A stretch of DNA of 64,000 nt from UBA4085 sp964556755 (lineage in GTDB: Bacteria > Acidobacteriota > Aminicenantia > Aminicenantales > UBA4085), in contig CAZKXI010000012.1 in NCBI GenBank assembly GCA_964556755.1, positions 14,878 to 78,877 of the forward strand. The letters run 5' to 3'. The position numbers and the translations under genes were made by a program. Below are positions 1-7,815 of this stretch, in pieces. Position 1 is the stretch's first letter. Each line of letters opens with the position of its first letter. Below the pieces are notes generated by a model, which did no database searches, was not told where the DNA came from, and saw only the letters and a list, made by a program, of their open reading frames with translations.

Positions 1-507
1 GCCTCCGGCGCCGGCTTCCCGGCTTACCTCAAGACCAAGTATGATCCCCTGATCCGGACCTCGGCCCGTCGCCACGGCCTCGATCCGGCCCTCGTCCATG
101 CCGTCATCCAGGCCGAGTCGGCCTACAATCGCTGGGCCATCTCCGCGGCCGGAGCCCAGGGGCTGATGCAGCTGATGCCCGCGACGGCGGCCTTCTACAA
201 AGTCGGGGACGTCTTCGATCCCGAGCAGAACATCGACGGGGGGGTCCGCTACCTCAAGGACCTGGACAAGCTCTATGACGGGAAGACATCCCTCGTCCTC
301 GCGGCCTACAACGCCGGGCAGGCGGCCGTGGCGAAGTACAAGGGCATCCCCCCCTACAAGGAGACAAAAGCCTACATCGCCGCCGTTCAGGCGTCCTACC
401 GCAAGGCCGGGACGAGGGTCCGGGCCCGCTTCTATACGACCGTCGATGCCCAGGGGCGCCGCATCGTGACCAACGATCCCGGCATGCTCCGACGCCCGGC
501 CCGCTGA
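1..507 (+). CDS. lytic transglycosylase (SLT family), 5' end outside window
   Basis: The reading frame is open from the first base, so the N-terminus is missing; 168 residues remain. The visible part is a soluble-lytic-transglycosylase catalytic domain that cleaves peptidoglycan glycan strands in the periplasm. The catalytic glutamate lies in IQAESAYN (encoded near 103-126), followed by the family motifs GLMQLMPATA and LAAYNAG. A short basic tail after the domain (RFYTTVDAQGRRIVTNDP) resembles the DUF4124-type tails of some of these enzymes. It is convergent with the lipid-kinase gene, 25 bp away. Family assignment is secure; the substrate and any membrane anchor cannot be judged from the fragment. 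Confidence 0.9.
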   Translation, partial: ASGAGFPAYLKTKYDPLIRTSARRHGLDPALVHAVIQAESAYNRWAISAAGAQGLMQLMPATAAFYKVGDVFDPEQNIDGGVRYLKDLDKLYDGKTSLVLAAYNAGQAAVAKYKGIPPYKETKAYIAAVQASYRKAGTRVRARFYTTVDAQGRRIVTNDPGMLRRPAR

Positions 508-532
508 GGGCCGGGCCCTCTCCGGGCGATCC

Positions 533-1471
533 CTACAGATATCCCTTGATGGGCAGGCTGCGGGGGGTCAGGGTGAAGACGGCCGGCAGCGTTCCCAGCT
601 GTTCGCCGTCGAATTCCAGAAGCACGGGCGGCTCGCCCGGCTCGGGCGAGGCTTCCACGCGCCGGCCGCGCAAGACGCTGACCTTGCGGTAGCGGATGTG
701 CGATCCGTTCATCAGCTTCCAGCCCTGGCGGCAGAACTCGAGGAAGCGCATGCCTTTGACCAGGACGGTGTCGAAGAGGCCGTCGTCCAAGCGGGCTTCC
801 GGAGCGATCTTCATGCCCTTGCCGAAGACGCGGCCGTTGGCCACGGCTCCGATGAGGTACTCGCTGCGCGGGACGTCCTGGCCGTCGATCCGGATGCGAA
901 CCCGCTTGGCGCGATAATGGGCCATGGTCTCGACCAGACAGCGAACGTAGGAGGAGGCCTTTCTCTCCAGGCGCCGTTGGTTGACCTTGTGGCAGACCTC
1001 GCCGCCGACCCCGAAGTCGGCCACGTTGAGGAAGACCCGCTCGGCCGGCCGGCCGGCCTCGTCCAGGAACTCGACCCGTCCGACGTCGATGGACTGGGTC
1101 GGGGCCTCGGTGATGATCTGCATGGCCCCTTCCAGGCGGGGGGGAATCCTCAAGGTCCGGGTCAGGTCGCAGCCCGAGCCGGACGGGAGGATGCCCAAGG
1201 CGGCCTCCGGATTGATCAGGCGGGCGTCGTCGTAGAAGCCGTTAGCGATCTCGTTCATCGTGCCGTCCCCTCCGACGCCGATGACCAGGTCGGTCCCCTC
1301 CCGCAGGGCCGAGCGGGCGATATCGATGGCCTGCAGGGGCTTCTCGGTGAACTCGACCTTGAACTCCCTGATGAAATGGAGCATGCCGGCCTTGATCTGG
1401 GACCATCGACGCTGGGTCTGGCCCTTGGCCGAGGCGGGGTTGACGATGACTTGGGTCTTGAGATGCTTCAT
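533..1471 (-). CDS. YegS/DAGK-family lipid kinase
   Basis: A 312-residue protein of the diacylglycerol/sphingosine kinase family, which phosphorylates a membrane lipid alcohol with ATP. The N-terminus has the typical VIVNPASAKG motif and the nucleotide-binding GVGGDGTMNEIANG motif; the C-terminal beta-sandwich contains FGKGMKIAPEARLDDG and ends with LEFDGEQ, all usual for the family and its usual length. The start at 1471 is chosen because it overlaps the upstream stop as ATGA, implying translational coupling. It is the last gene of a four-gene minus-strand run with three membrane-protein genes. The exact lipid substrate is unknown. Confidence 0.9.
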   Translation of the reverse strand: MKHLKTQVIVNPASAKGQTQRRWSQIKAGMLHFIREFKVEFTEKPLQAIDIARSALREGTDLVIGVGGDGTMNEIANGFYDDARLINPEAALGILPSGSGCDLTRTLRIPPRLEGAMQIITEAPTQSIDVGRVEFLDEAGRPAERVFLNVADFGVGGEVCHKVNQRRLERKASSYVRCLVETMAHYRAKRVRIRIDGQDVPRSEYLIGAVANGRVFGKGMKIAPEARLDDGLFDTVLVKGMRFLEFCRQGWKLMNGSHIRYRKVSVLRGRRVEASPEPGEPPVLLEFDGEQLGTLPAVFTLTPRSLPIKGYL

Positions 1472-1989
1472 GAGGGGCTCCCAGGTTCGGGCGGATTCGA
1501 GGGAGCCGCGCCGGACCGCTGAACGAAGAGGTTGACGCCGATGGTCCCGCCCAGAGCGGCCAAGGCGGCGAAGACGGCGGCATTGAGGACGAAGCCGGCC
1601 AGAAACCAGGGCAGCGAGAGAGGGGCGCCTCCGCCCTGGGTCAGCCATGACTCCCAGCCGGCCGGCATCTCCGGGACGTACTCGGCCATCCGCTCCAGGA
1701 AGCGGCGGGCGAAGGCCGCATTGAAGCGGGCCAAGGGGATGCTCATGAGGGACGAGACGGCCGCCGCCGCGACGCCGGCCAAGGCCCCGATCCGGGCCGC
1801 GTCTCCGGGCGGGGGCGGCACGGGAGAGGATCGGACCAGGAGGAATCCCGCCGCGATCCCGCCGCCGATGATCCACAGACAGCAGAGGCAGCCGGCGTAA
1901 GGCAGGCTCGACAGGGCTCCGGCCGCGGCGCCGGCGGCCAGGGCCGGCCAGATGGGGCGGGATCGGGGCCCGTTCATACTCCTGTCCAT
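1468..1989 (-). CDS. small multi-pass membrane protein, unknown family
   Basis: I do not recognise this 173-residue protein. It has a Gly/Ala-rich hydrophobic N-terminal half with a Cys-containing segment (AGCLCCLWIIGGG), then a second long hydrophobic region near the C-terminus (FLAGFVLNAAVFAALAALGG), so three or four membrane spans are likely. A proline-rich loop separates the first two spans. It sits between a DUF2085 membrane protein and the lipid kinase, overlapping the latter by 4 bp, so it is probably co-transcribed and may act in lipid or envelope metabolism; that is inference. An internal ATG at 1977 is an alternative start. Confidence 0.7.
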   Translation of the reverse strand: MDRSMNGPRSRPIWPALAAGAAAGALSSLPYAGCLCCLWIIGGGIAAGFLLVRSSPVPPPPGDAARIGALAGVAAAAVSSLMSIPLARFNAAFARRFLERMAEYVPEMPAGWESWLTQGGGAPLSLPWFLAGFVLNAAVFAALAALGGTIGVNLFVQRSGAAPSNPPEPGSPS

Positions 1990-2001
1990 GGAAAGGACAT
2001 T

Positions 2002-2481
2002 CTATTTTTTTCCGGACCGGGACGCAATCAGGCCGCCCAGGCCGGCCAGGAAGTAGGGCGGAAGGATCAGGCCCCAGAGCCCGCCGACGGCGAAGCGCAG
2101 AAGGGCCGGGGAGCTCCACAGGCCGAGGATATTGCCGGCGGCATCGACGGCCAAAGGCAGGGAGACGGCCAGGAAAGTCCGGCGCGGCGGCAGCCGCAGG
2201 TCGGTCAGGGGGCGAAGCCAGGGCCGGATGAGGAGGCCCACGAAGGCCCCGCCGTAGATGCCGGCGCAGCGGGCGCAGACGGCCATCGGGAAGCCGGCCA
2301 GCGAGAAGCAGCGGCCGGGGTCTTGGTGGCAGAGGGGCGAGAAGGCCGCATAGAGGAAGACCGAGACGCGCGAGCCGCCGGCCAGCAGCAGGGGAGCGGC
2401 GACGACGGCGGCCAGGCCCGCGGCCGCGGCGAGGAGGGACAAGCCGTAGAGCCAACCCATTCCCGACCGCGGCGAGGTCAT
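2002..2481 (-). CDS. DUF2085 family membrane protein
   Basis: A 159-residue membrane protein with the conserved DUF2085 signature: SPLCHQDPGRCF followed by GFPMAVCARCAGIYGG. The paired Cys/His residues look like a metal or redox site in or at the membrane, but the function of this family is not established. About four hydrophobic segments are visible. The start at 2481 was chosen because it lies 22 bp after the preceding stop; the longer frame would run into that gene. It forms part of the operon GT87-DUF2085-membrane protein-lipid kinase. Confidence 0.8.
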   Translation of the reverse strand: MTSPRSGMGWLYGLSLLAAAAGLAAVVAAPLLLAGGSRVSVFLYAAFSPLCHQDPGRCFSLAGFPMAVCARCAGIYGGAFVGLLIRPWLRPLTDLRLPPRRTFLAVSLPLAVDAAGNILGLWSSPALLRFAVGGLWGLILPPYFLAGLGGLIASRSGKK

Positions 2482-2503
2482 TACGGCCGGCTCTCGGCGG
2501 GGC

Positions 2504-3664
2504 TCAAGCCAGCTTCCGGCGGCGCATCTCGACAAGGGCCGCGGCCAGGATCAGGAAGGCGATCGTCGGGATCGATCGGTCCAAGTAGACGCGAAAGAGA
2601 GCCGGCCGCATCAGGTCGTAGATCGACAGGGCGATCACGGCCAGGTCCGCCGCCAGGAGGATCCGGAGGCCGCGGGGGAGCCGGGCCCAGGCGGCCAGGA
2701 GGAGGGAGACGGCCAGGATGGCCGACAGGTAGGTGTACTCCCAGCCCAGCGGCGAGATCAGAGGGATGAACAGGAGGAGCAGGCCGATCTCGAGCGGCTC
2801 GGGACGATCCAGGCCGCGCCCCTTCCTCAGGACGAAGACCGTCGCCGCGGCCAGGACAGCGAGGCCGGCCGCGTAAAGAAGCGTCGCCGTCGGGCCCGGG
2901 CCGATCCACTTGGCGAAGAAGGCCAGCAGCGAGACGTTGTCCCGGGAGACGAGAAGGGGGGGCGTGGACTGGGACAGCGTCCGAGCCCATTCCGCGTGGA
3001 CCCGCCCATTGCCCTCCCAGCCGTAGAAGACGCTCGGCAGCAGGAGAGAGGCGGCCACAAAGCCGGTTGCCGTCATGAAGGCCGTCCAACGCCTCCGGAG
3101 GAGGAGATAGGGCAGCATGATCAGGCCGTAGGGCTTGAGGGCCGCCCCCAGGCCGGCCAGTAGGCCGGCAGCGGCTTGGCCTGCCGGCCGGCGGGACGCC
3201 GACCCCCGGGGGGCCGAAAGCAGCCAGGCCAAGCCGAGGAAGAGGGCGGTTATGACGGCGTTGATCTGGCCGAGCTCGAGCTCCCGCAGGAAATACTTGG
3301 CCAGGATGAGGGCGGGCAGGGCCGCCCGCCAGGGGCCGGTCCGGCGATCGAGGCCCGATAAGCGGGCTGACCAGGCGGCGGCGGCGAGGATGGCGGCCAG
3401 GACCAGGGCCAGCCAGGCGGCCTTGGCGGCCGGCAGCGGGAGGAGGGCCAGGGGGACATAGATCATGGCCGAGAAGGGGGCGTACTTGAACTGGTAGTGC
3501 TCGTCGGAGACGCGGTAGAGCGTCTCCCCGTGAAGAAGGCGATCTCCGGCCTGCCGATTGACCTGGAAGTCCCGCAGAGGGCCCCGGCCGGAGGCCACAA
3601 GCCCCCATCCCGCGGCCAACAGAGCCGCGGTGAGGACGAGGAGACGGGCCGGGGCGCGGACCAT
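2504..3664 (-). CDS. GT87-like integral membrane glycosyltransferase (DUF2029)
   Basis: A 386-residue polytopic membrane protein of the DUF2029/GT87 type, a GT-C-fold family that uses polyprenyl-phosphate sugars to mannosylate or otherwise glycosylate lipids outside the inner membrane. Visible signs are the early periplasmic acidic loop (GPLRDFQVNRQAGD), the FKYAPFSAM segment, the ELGQINAVI motif, LKPYGLIMLPY, and about nine hydrophobic segments. It is the first gene of the minus-strand lipid/membrane operon. The start codon follows a TTGACT-N17-TAGGTT promoter by only 8 nt. The sugar and acceptor are unknown. Confidence 0.8.
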   Translation of the reverse strand: MVRAPARLLVLTAALLAAGWGLVASGRGPLRDFQVNRQAGDRLLHGETLYRVSDEHYQFKYAPFSAMIYVPLALLPLPAAKAAWLALVLAAILAAAAWSARLSGLDRRTGPWRAALPALILAKYFLRELELGQINAVITALFLGLAWLLSAPRGSASRRPAGQAAAGLLAGLGAALKPYGLIMLPYLLLRRRWTAFMTATGFVAASLLLPSVFYGWEGNGRVHAEWARTLSQSTPPLLVSRDNVSLLAFFAKWIGPGPTATLLYAAGLAVLAAATVFVLRKGRGLDRPEPLEIGLLLLFIPLISPLGWEYTYLSAILAVSLLLAAWARLPRGLRILLAADLAVIALSIYDLMRPALFRVYLDRSIPTIAFLILAAALVEMRRRKLA

Positions 3665-3672
3665 GGGACCTC

Positions 3673-3701
3673 AACCTACCCGATGAGCACGGACAAGTCA
3701 A
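3673..3701 (-). promoter_or_regulatory. sigma70-type promoter of the GT87 operon
   Basis: On the minus strand TTGACT (3696-3701), a 17-bp spacer and TAGGTT (3673-3678). The predicted transcription start falls 1-3 nt before the ATG at 3664, so the mRNA may be nearly leaderless. It is back to back with the promoter of the gene at 3780; the two -35 boxes are 8 bp apart. Confidence 0.55.
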
Positions 3702-3709
3702 TCCGCCGA

Positions 3710-3738
3710 TTGACAGAGCCTCGAGGCCATGTCAAAAT
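3710..3738 (+). promoter_or_regulatory. sigma70-type promoter for the protease/TPR gene
   Basis: TTGACA (3710-3715), 17-bp spacer, CAAAAT (3733-3738). The perfect -35 box and spacing support it. It places transcription start near 3745, which rules out the ATG at 3729 and supports the start at 3780. Confidence 0.6.
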
Positions 3739-3779
3739 ATCCATTCATCCGGGCCGCGACGCGGCCTTCAGGAGGCATC

Positions 3780-5606
3780 ATGAAGCTCAAATCCGTTTCC
3801 ATTGCTCTCTGCCTGGCGCTCTGCGCCGGCTCTCTCTCGGCCCGGCCCGCGCAGGACGATCCGGCCCTCAAGCGGCTGGAAGAGTCCGGCCCCGGCGTCT
3901 TGGCCCTGGTCGCCCTGGACAAGGACGGCAAGGAGATCGCCAAGGGCTCGGCCATCGTGGTCGCCAAGGACGCCGCCATCACCAGCTATCACCTTGTCAG
4001 CGGCGCCGCCTCGGCCGTCGGATACAACAACAAGAAGAAGAAGGTCGACATCGAGGGCCTCCTGGCCGTCGATAAGAGCCTCGATTTGGCCCTGATCCGG
4101 ATCAAGGGCAAGGCGACTCCTCTCGTCCCGGCCTCCGGGGCCCTGGCCAAGGGCTTCAAGTTCGTGGCCGTCGGAGGCAATGAGGCGGGCGAGATCGTGG
4201 TCGGCTCGGGCGACATACGCGAGCTGCGCGATCTGGGCGGCGGCCTGTCGATCGGCGAAGCCAGCGCCGGCGTGCCCGAGACCTTCTCGGGGGCCCCCGT
4301 CTTCGGCGAGGACGGCAAGCTGGCCGGCCTGCTGACCATCCTGGACCGGCGCCTGCGGTTCGTCGTCCCGGCTTCGGCCTTGACCGGATTGAAGGCCGCG
4401 GCCCTGCAGCCGCTCGCGTCGCGCCAGGCCGAAGACTATCTGGCCACCTTCGAGGGCGCCTGGCTGGCCGGCCGCCTCTACAACTGGATGGACGAGTCGC
4501 TCAACGCCCAGCGGAACCTGGAGAAGGTGGTCAAGGCCCAAGCCGGCAACCTGGCCGCCTGGACCCTGCTCTCCTCGGTCTACAACAAGCAGCGCGACTA
4601 CGCCAACGCGGTGACGGCCTTCAAGAAGGTCATCGAGATCGACGCCCAGAGCGTCCCCGCCCATATCGGCCTCGGCGAGGTCCTGGTCCGAATCCAGAAG
4701 CCGATGGAAGCTGCCCCTTACCTGGAGAAGGCCCTGGCCCTGGACCCGAGCCGGAAGGAAGCCCTGATGTTCCTCGGCAACGCCTACCAGGACGGACGGG
4801 AATGGGCCAAGGCCGCCGAGGCCTACGAGAAGTACCTGGCCGCCCAGCCGGCCAACGCCTGGACGATCTATAAGGCCATCGGCGACTGCCGGATGGAGAC
4901 CAAGGAGTTCGACAAGGCCGCGGCCGCCTTCGGCGAGGCCGTCAAGGGCCAGCCCGACGACCAGTCCCTGGCCTACCGCCAGGCCCGGGCCCTGGAGCAG
5001 GCCGCCAAGTACGACGAGGCGGCCGCCGTCTACGCCAAGCTGGCCGAGCTGAGCCCCAAGGACGCCCGCAACTACTACCAGGGCATCCTGGCCATGTACG
5101 ACAAGGCCAATCAGCCGGACAAGGCCATCGCCGCCGGCCGGAAGCTGATCGAGATCAACCCCCGCGACCCCGAGGCCTACTACAACCTCGGCTTCATGTA
5201 CCAGAAGCTGCAGAACTACCCCGAGGCCATCGCCCAGTTCCGCAAGTCGGTCGAGGTCAATCCCTCCAACGGCAACGCCTGGTTCCAGATCGGCTACTGC
5301 TACTACATGCAGAAGAACTACCCCGAGGCGGACAAGGCGTTCCAGAAGAACGTCGAGATCGTCTCCGACAGCTTCTACGGCTACCTCTACATCGGCATGT
5401 GCCGGATGCAGACCAAGCAGTTCGCGGCGGCCATGGACCCGATCAAGAAGGCCGTCGATCTGAAGCCGGATGATGCCACGGCCCTCTTCAACCTGGGCAT
5501 CATCTACTTGAACCTGAAGGACCGCTACAGCGCCCGCGAAGTGGCCAACAAGCTGCAGAGCCTGGACGCCGGCCTGGCGGCCAAGCTGCGCGGCTACATC
5601 AAGTAA
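3780..5606 (+). CDS. secreted trypsin-like/TPR repeat protein
   Basis: A 608-residue exported protein. Residues 1-25 form a signal peptide (KLKSVSIALCLALCAGSLSA). Residues about 30-215 look like a trypsin/DegP-like domain: TSYHLVSGA, LDLALI and FSGAPVFG supply His, Asp and Ser in the expected order, though the usual Gly before the Ser region is altered, so activity is uncertain. From about residue 240 to the end there are ten tetratricopeptide repeats, a protein-interaction scaffold. The ATG at 3780 is preceded by a perfect AGGAGG and lies downstream of the promoter. It probably works in the periplasm, as a protease recruited by, or presenting substrates on, the TPR scaffold; that is inference. 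Confidence 0.85.
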   Translation: MKLKSVSIALCLALCAGSLSARPAQDDPALKRLEESGPGVLALVALDKDGKEIAKGSAIVVAKDAAITSYHLVSGAASAVGYNNKKKKVDIEGLLAVDKSLDLALIRIKGKATPLVPASGALAKGFKFVAVGGNEAGEIVVGSGDIRELRDLGGGLSIGEASAGVPETFSGAPVFGEDGKLAGLLTILDRRLRFVVPASALTGLKAAALQPLASRQAEDYLATFEGAWLAGRLYNWMDESLNAQRNLEKVVKAQAGNLAAWTLLSSVYNKQRDYANAVTAFKKVIEIDAQSVPAHIGLGEVLVRIQKPMEAAPYLEKALALDPSRKEALMFLGNAYQDGREWAKAAEAYEKYLAAQPANAWTIYKAIGDCRMETKEFDKAAAAFGEAVKGQPDDQSLAYRQARALEQAAKYDEAAAVYAKLAELSPKDARNYYQGILAMYDKANQPDKAIAAGRKLIEINPRDPEAYYNLGFMYQKLQNYPEAIAQFRKSVEVNPSNGNAWFQIGYCYYMQKNYPEADKAFQKNVEIVSDSFYGYLYIGMCRMQTKQFAAAMDPIKKAVDLKPDDATALFNLGIIYLNLKDRYSAREVANKLQSLDAGLAAKLRGYIK

Positions 5607-5626
5607 GCGTCTCGCCGCTTCCCCCC

Positions 5627-5664
5627 GCCCCCATCCCCGGTCGGGGATGGGGGCTTCTCCCCTC
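5627..5664 (+). terminator. probable terminator after the TPR gene
   Basis: A 12-bp GC-rich stem (arms 5627-5638 and 5643-5654) with a 4-nt loop, followed by a pyrimidine-rich but not pure T tract. It lies 20 bp after the stop codon and before the tRNA promoter, a sensible place for termination. Confidence 0.55.
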
Positions 5665-5684
5665 CCTTTTCTTCCCGGCCCGGA

Positions 5685-5713
5685 TTGACAGGGACGGCGG
5701 CGTAGGGTAAGAT
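5685..5713 (+). promoter_or_regulatory. promoter of tRNA-Leu (and perhaps tig)
   Basis: Perfect TTGACA (5685-5690), 17-bp spacer and TAAGAT (5708-5713). Transcription would start near 5720, about 70 nt before the mature tRNA. No other convincing promoter is seen before tig, so tRNA and tig may share this one. Confidence 0.65.
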
Positions 5714-5788
5714 ACGCCTCTTCAGCTCCCCCGTTCCTTTCGAACACGTCTCCTGGATTCCTCGACGCGACGGCGGAATGCTTCATAT

Positions 5789-5871
5789 GGGCAGGTGGCG
5801 GAACGGCAGACGCGCTAGGCTTAGGACCTAGTTCCTGAAAGGGAGTGCGGGTTCGATTCCCGCTCTGCCCA
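5789..5871 (+). tRNA. tRNA-Leu (anticodon UAG)
   Basis: A complete class II cloverleaf. The acceptor stem GGGCAGG pairs with TCTGCCC (one G-U), followed by the discriminator A at 5871; CCA is not encoded. The anticodon stem CTAGG/CCTAG (5815-5819/5827-5831) encloses CTTAGGA with anticodon TAG at 5822-5824. There is a long variable arm (TTCCTGAAAGGGAG) and a T-arm GCGGG-TTCGATT-CCCGC. It decodes CUA/CUN leucine codons. It lies 31 bp before trigger factor on the same strand. Confidence 0.97.
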
Positions 5872-5902
5872 TGAACGATCCCCGGACAAGGATGGGATTC
5901 CC

Positions 5903-7183
5903 ATGACCGAAACGACCGACCGCCTGACAAGCCAGGTGCAGGATCTTGATCCGGTCCGCAAGGAGATTCGGGCCGAGCTGAGCGCGGCCGAAGTGGCCCA
6001 CGAGCTCGAGCACGTCCTGGAGCACTTCGCCGAGCGGGCTCGGCTCAAGGGCTTCCGGGCCGGCAAGGCCCCCCTCGACATGGTCAAGCAGATCTACCAG
6101 CACGAGATCCGGCACGCCCTCATCGACGAGCTGGTGCCCCGGGTCCTCGAGGAAGTTTTGACGGAGCGCGCCCTCCGCCCGGTCGGCACGCCGCGGATCG
6201 AGGACCTGTCCCTGGAGGACGGGCAGCCGCTGCGCTTCAAGGCCATCATCGAGGTTTGGCCGGAGTTCGCCCTGCCGGCCTACCGCAAGGTCCGAACGAG
6301 CCTGAAGCCGGCCGAGGTGACGGAAGCCGAGGTGGACAAGACCGTCGAGGACCTGCGGCGCAAGTCGGCCGAATACGATCCGGTCGAGGGCCGGGGCGTC
6401 CAGGAGGGCGACTACGTGGTCATCGAGCTGCAGGGCCGGGACCTGCGGACCAAGCGGATGCGGCCGACGGAGAAGACGGTCATCCTGGTCGGGCGGCCCG
6501 GCAACGACCCGGCCGTGGACGAGAACGTGCGCGGCCTCCGGGCGGGGGAGGGCAAGGTCTTCCAGACCGCCTACCCCGAGGACGCTCCGGTCCGAGCCTT
6601 GGCCGGCAAGGCCGTCGAGTACAGCCTCAAGGTCCAGTCCATCAAGGCCGAGCGGCTGCCCGAGGCCAACGACGAGTTCGCCCGCAGCCTGGGCGAGTTC
6701 GAGAGCCTGGCCGGGCTGAAGGACAAGATCCGGGCCGAGCTGGGCAAGTCGCGGGAGGCGCAGGCCCGGCGGGACGCCTCCGAGGACGTCCTCCGGCAGC
6801 TGATCGAGCAGACGGCCATGACCCTGCCTCCGGCGGCCGTCGACGAGGAGGCCGAGGAGGTGTTGAAGAAGACCTTCCAATCCGTTCCGGCCGAGAGCGT
6901 CACGCCCGAGCTGGTCGAGCAGTTCCGCCCGCGGGCCCGGGAGCAGGCCGCCGCGGCCATCCAGCGCCAGCTTCTGCTGCAGCGGATCGCCGAGGCCGAG
7001 AAGATCGCCGTCTCCGACGACGAGGTCGACCAGGAGATCCGCGACCTGGCCCAGGCCAACGGCGTCCCGCCCGCCCGGCTGCTGGACAGCTTCGCCCAGG
7101 AAGGACGCCGGGAAGGCCTGCGGGCCAGCCTGATCCTGCGCAAGACCGTTGACTTCCTGGTCGGCCAGGCTATAATGGAGTGA
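5903..7183 (+). CDS. tig: trigger factor
   Basis: The 426-residue ribosome-associated chaperone and peptidyl-prolyl isomerase that meets nascent chains at the exit tunnel. The N-terminal ribosome-binding motif GFRAGKAP is present near residue 50; the central FKBP-like domain starts around VEGRGVQEGDYVVIEL; the long helical C-terminal domain follows. Length is normal for the family. It is followed by clpP, clpX and lon, the common bacterial order. Its last codons contain a separate promoter for clpP, so the run need not be a single transcript. Confidence 0.96.
   Translation: MTETTDRLTSQVQDLDPVRKEIRAELSAAEVAHELEHVLEHFAERARLKGFRAGKAPLDMVKQIYQHEIRHALIDELVPRVLEEVLTERALRPVGTPRIEDLSLEDGQPLRFKAIIEVWPEFALPAYRKVRTSLKPAEVTEAEVDKTVEDLRRKSAEYDPVEGRGVQEGDYVVIELQGRDLRTKRMRPTEKTVILVGRPGNDPAVDENVRGLRAGEGKVFQTAYPEDAPVRALAGKAVEYSLKVQSIKAERLPEANDEFARSLGEFESLAGLKDKIRAELGKSREAQARRDASEDVLRQLIEQTAMTLPPAAVDEEAEEVLKKTFQSVPAESVTPELVEQFRPRAREQAAAAIQRQLLLQRIAEAEKIAVSDDEVDQEIRDLAQANGVPPARLLDSFAQEGRREGLRASLILRKTVDFLVGQAIME
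7149..7176 (+). promoter_or_regulatory. internal promoter for clpP within the 3' end of tig
   Basis: TTGACT (7149-7154), 16-bp spacer and perfect TATAAT (7171-7176), all inside the last codons of tig. Transcription would start near 7183, leaving a leader of about 22 nt before clpP. Confidence 0.65.
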
Positions 7184-7205
7184 CCGGGTTCCCCGGGATT
7201 TCCCC

Positions 7206-7802
7206 ATGACCCTCATCCCCTTCGTCGTGGAACAGGACGGCCGCTCGGAGCGGGCCTACGACATCTACTCGCGCCTGCTGCGCGACAACATCATCTTCAT
7301 CGGGACGGAGATCGACGACGCCCTGGCCAACACGGTCATCGCCCAGCTCCTGTTCCTGGAGGCCGAGAACCCGGACAAGGAGATCTCGCTGTACATCAAC
7401 TCGCCGGGCGGCTCGATCACGGCCGGCCTGGCCATCTACGACACCATGCAGTACGTCGGCAACGAGATCACGACCATCGGCGTCGGCCAGGCCGCCAGCA
7501 TGGCCGCCGTGCTCCTGGCGGCCGGCACGCCGGGCAAGCGCATCGCCCTGCCCAACACCCGGGTCCTGCTGCACCAGCCCCACGGCGGCGCCCAAGGCCA
7601 GGCTTCGGACATCGCCATCCAGGCCAAGGAGATCCTGCGGATGAGGGAGTCGCTCTACCACATCCTGGTCAAGCACACCCGCCAGCCCAAGACCCGGATC
7701 CAGGCCGACATCGAGCGCGACTACATCCTGACGGCGGCCCAGGCCCGGGAGTACGGCCTCATCGACCAGATCTACACCAGCCGCGCCCCCGGCCGGAAGT
7801 AG
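7206..7802 (+). CDS. clpP: ATP-dependent Clp protease proteolytic subunit
   Basis: The 198-residue serine peptidase that forms the double-heptamer barrel and degrades proteins fed by ClpX. The catalytic triad is complete: Ser98 in GQAASMAA, His123 in LLHQPHGG and Asp172 in ERDYILTA. These are exactly the E. coli positions minus a 13-residue propeptide, so the protein has little or no propeptide. It lies 13 bp before clpX, with its own candidate promoter at the end of tig. Confidence 0.97.
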   Translation: MTLIPFVVEQDGRSERAYDIYSRLLRDNIIFIGTEIDDALANTVIAQLLFLEAENPDKEISLYINSPGGSITAGLAIYDTMQYVGNEITTIGVGQAASMAAVLLAAGTPGKRIALPNTRVLLHQPHGGAQGQASDIAIQAKEILRMRESLYHILVKHTRQPKTRIQADIERDYILTAAQAREYGLIDQIYTSRAPGRK

Positions 7803-7815
7803 GGCGGAAGAGGCC

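Noticed and set aside
3768..5930. A 720-codon minus-strand frame running across the tRNA gene
   Set aside because: Antisense to the TPR gene and includes tRNA-Leu; not plausible as coding.
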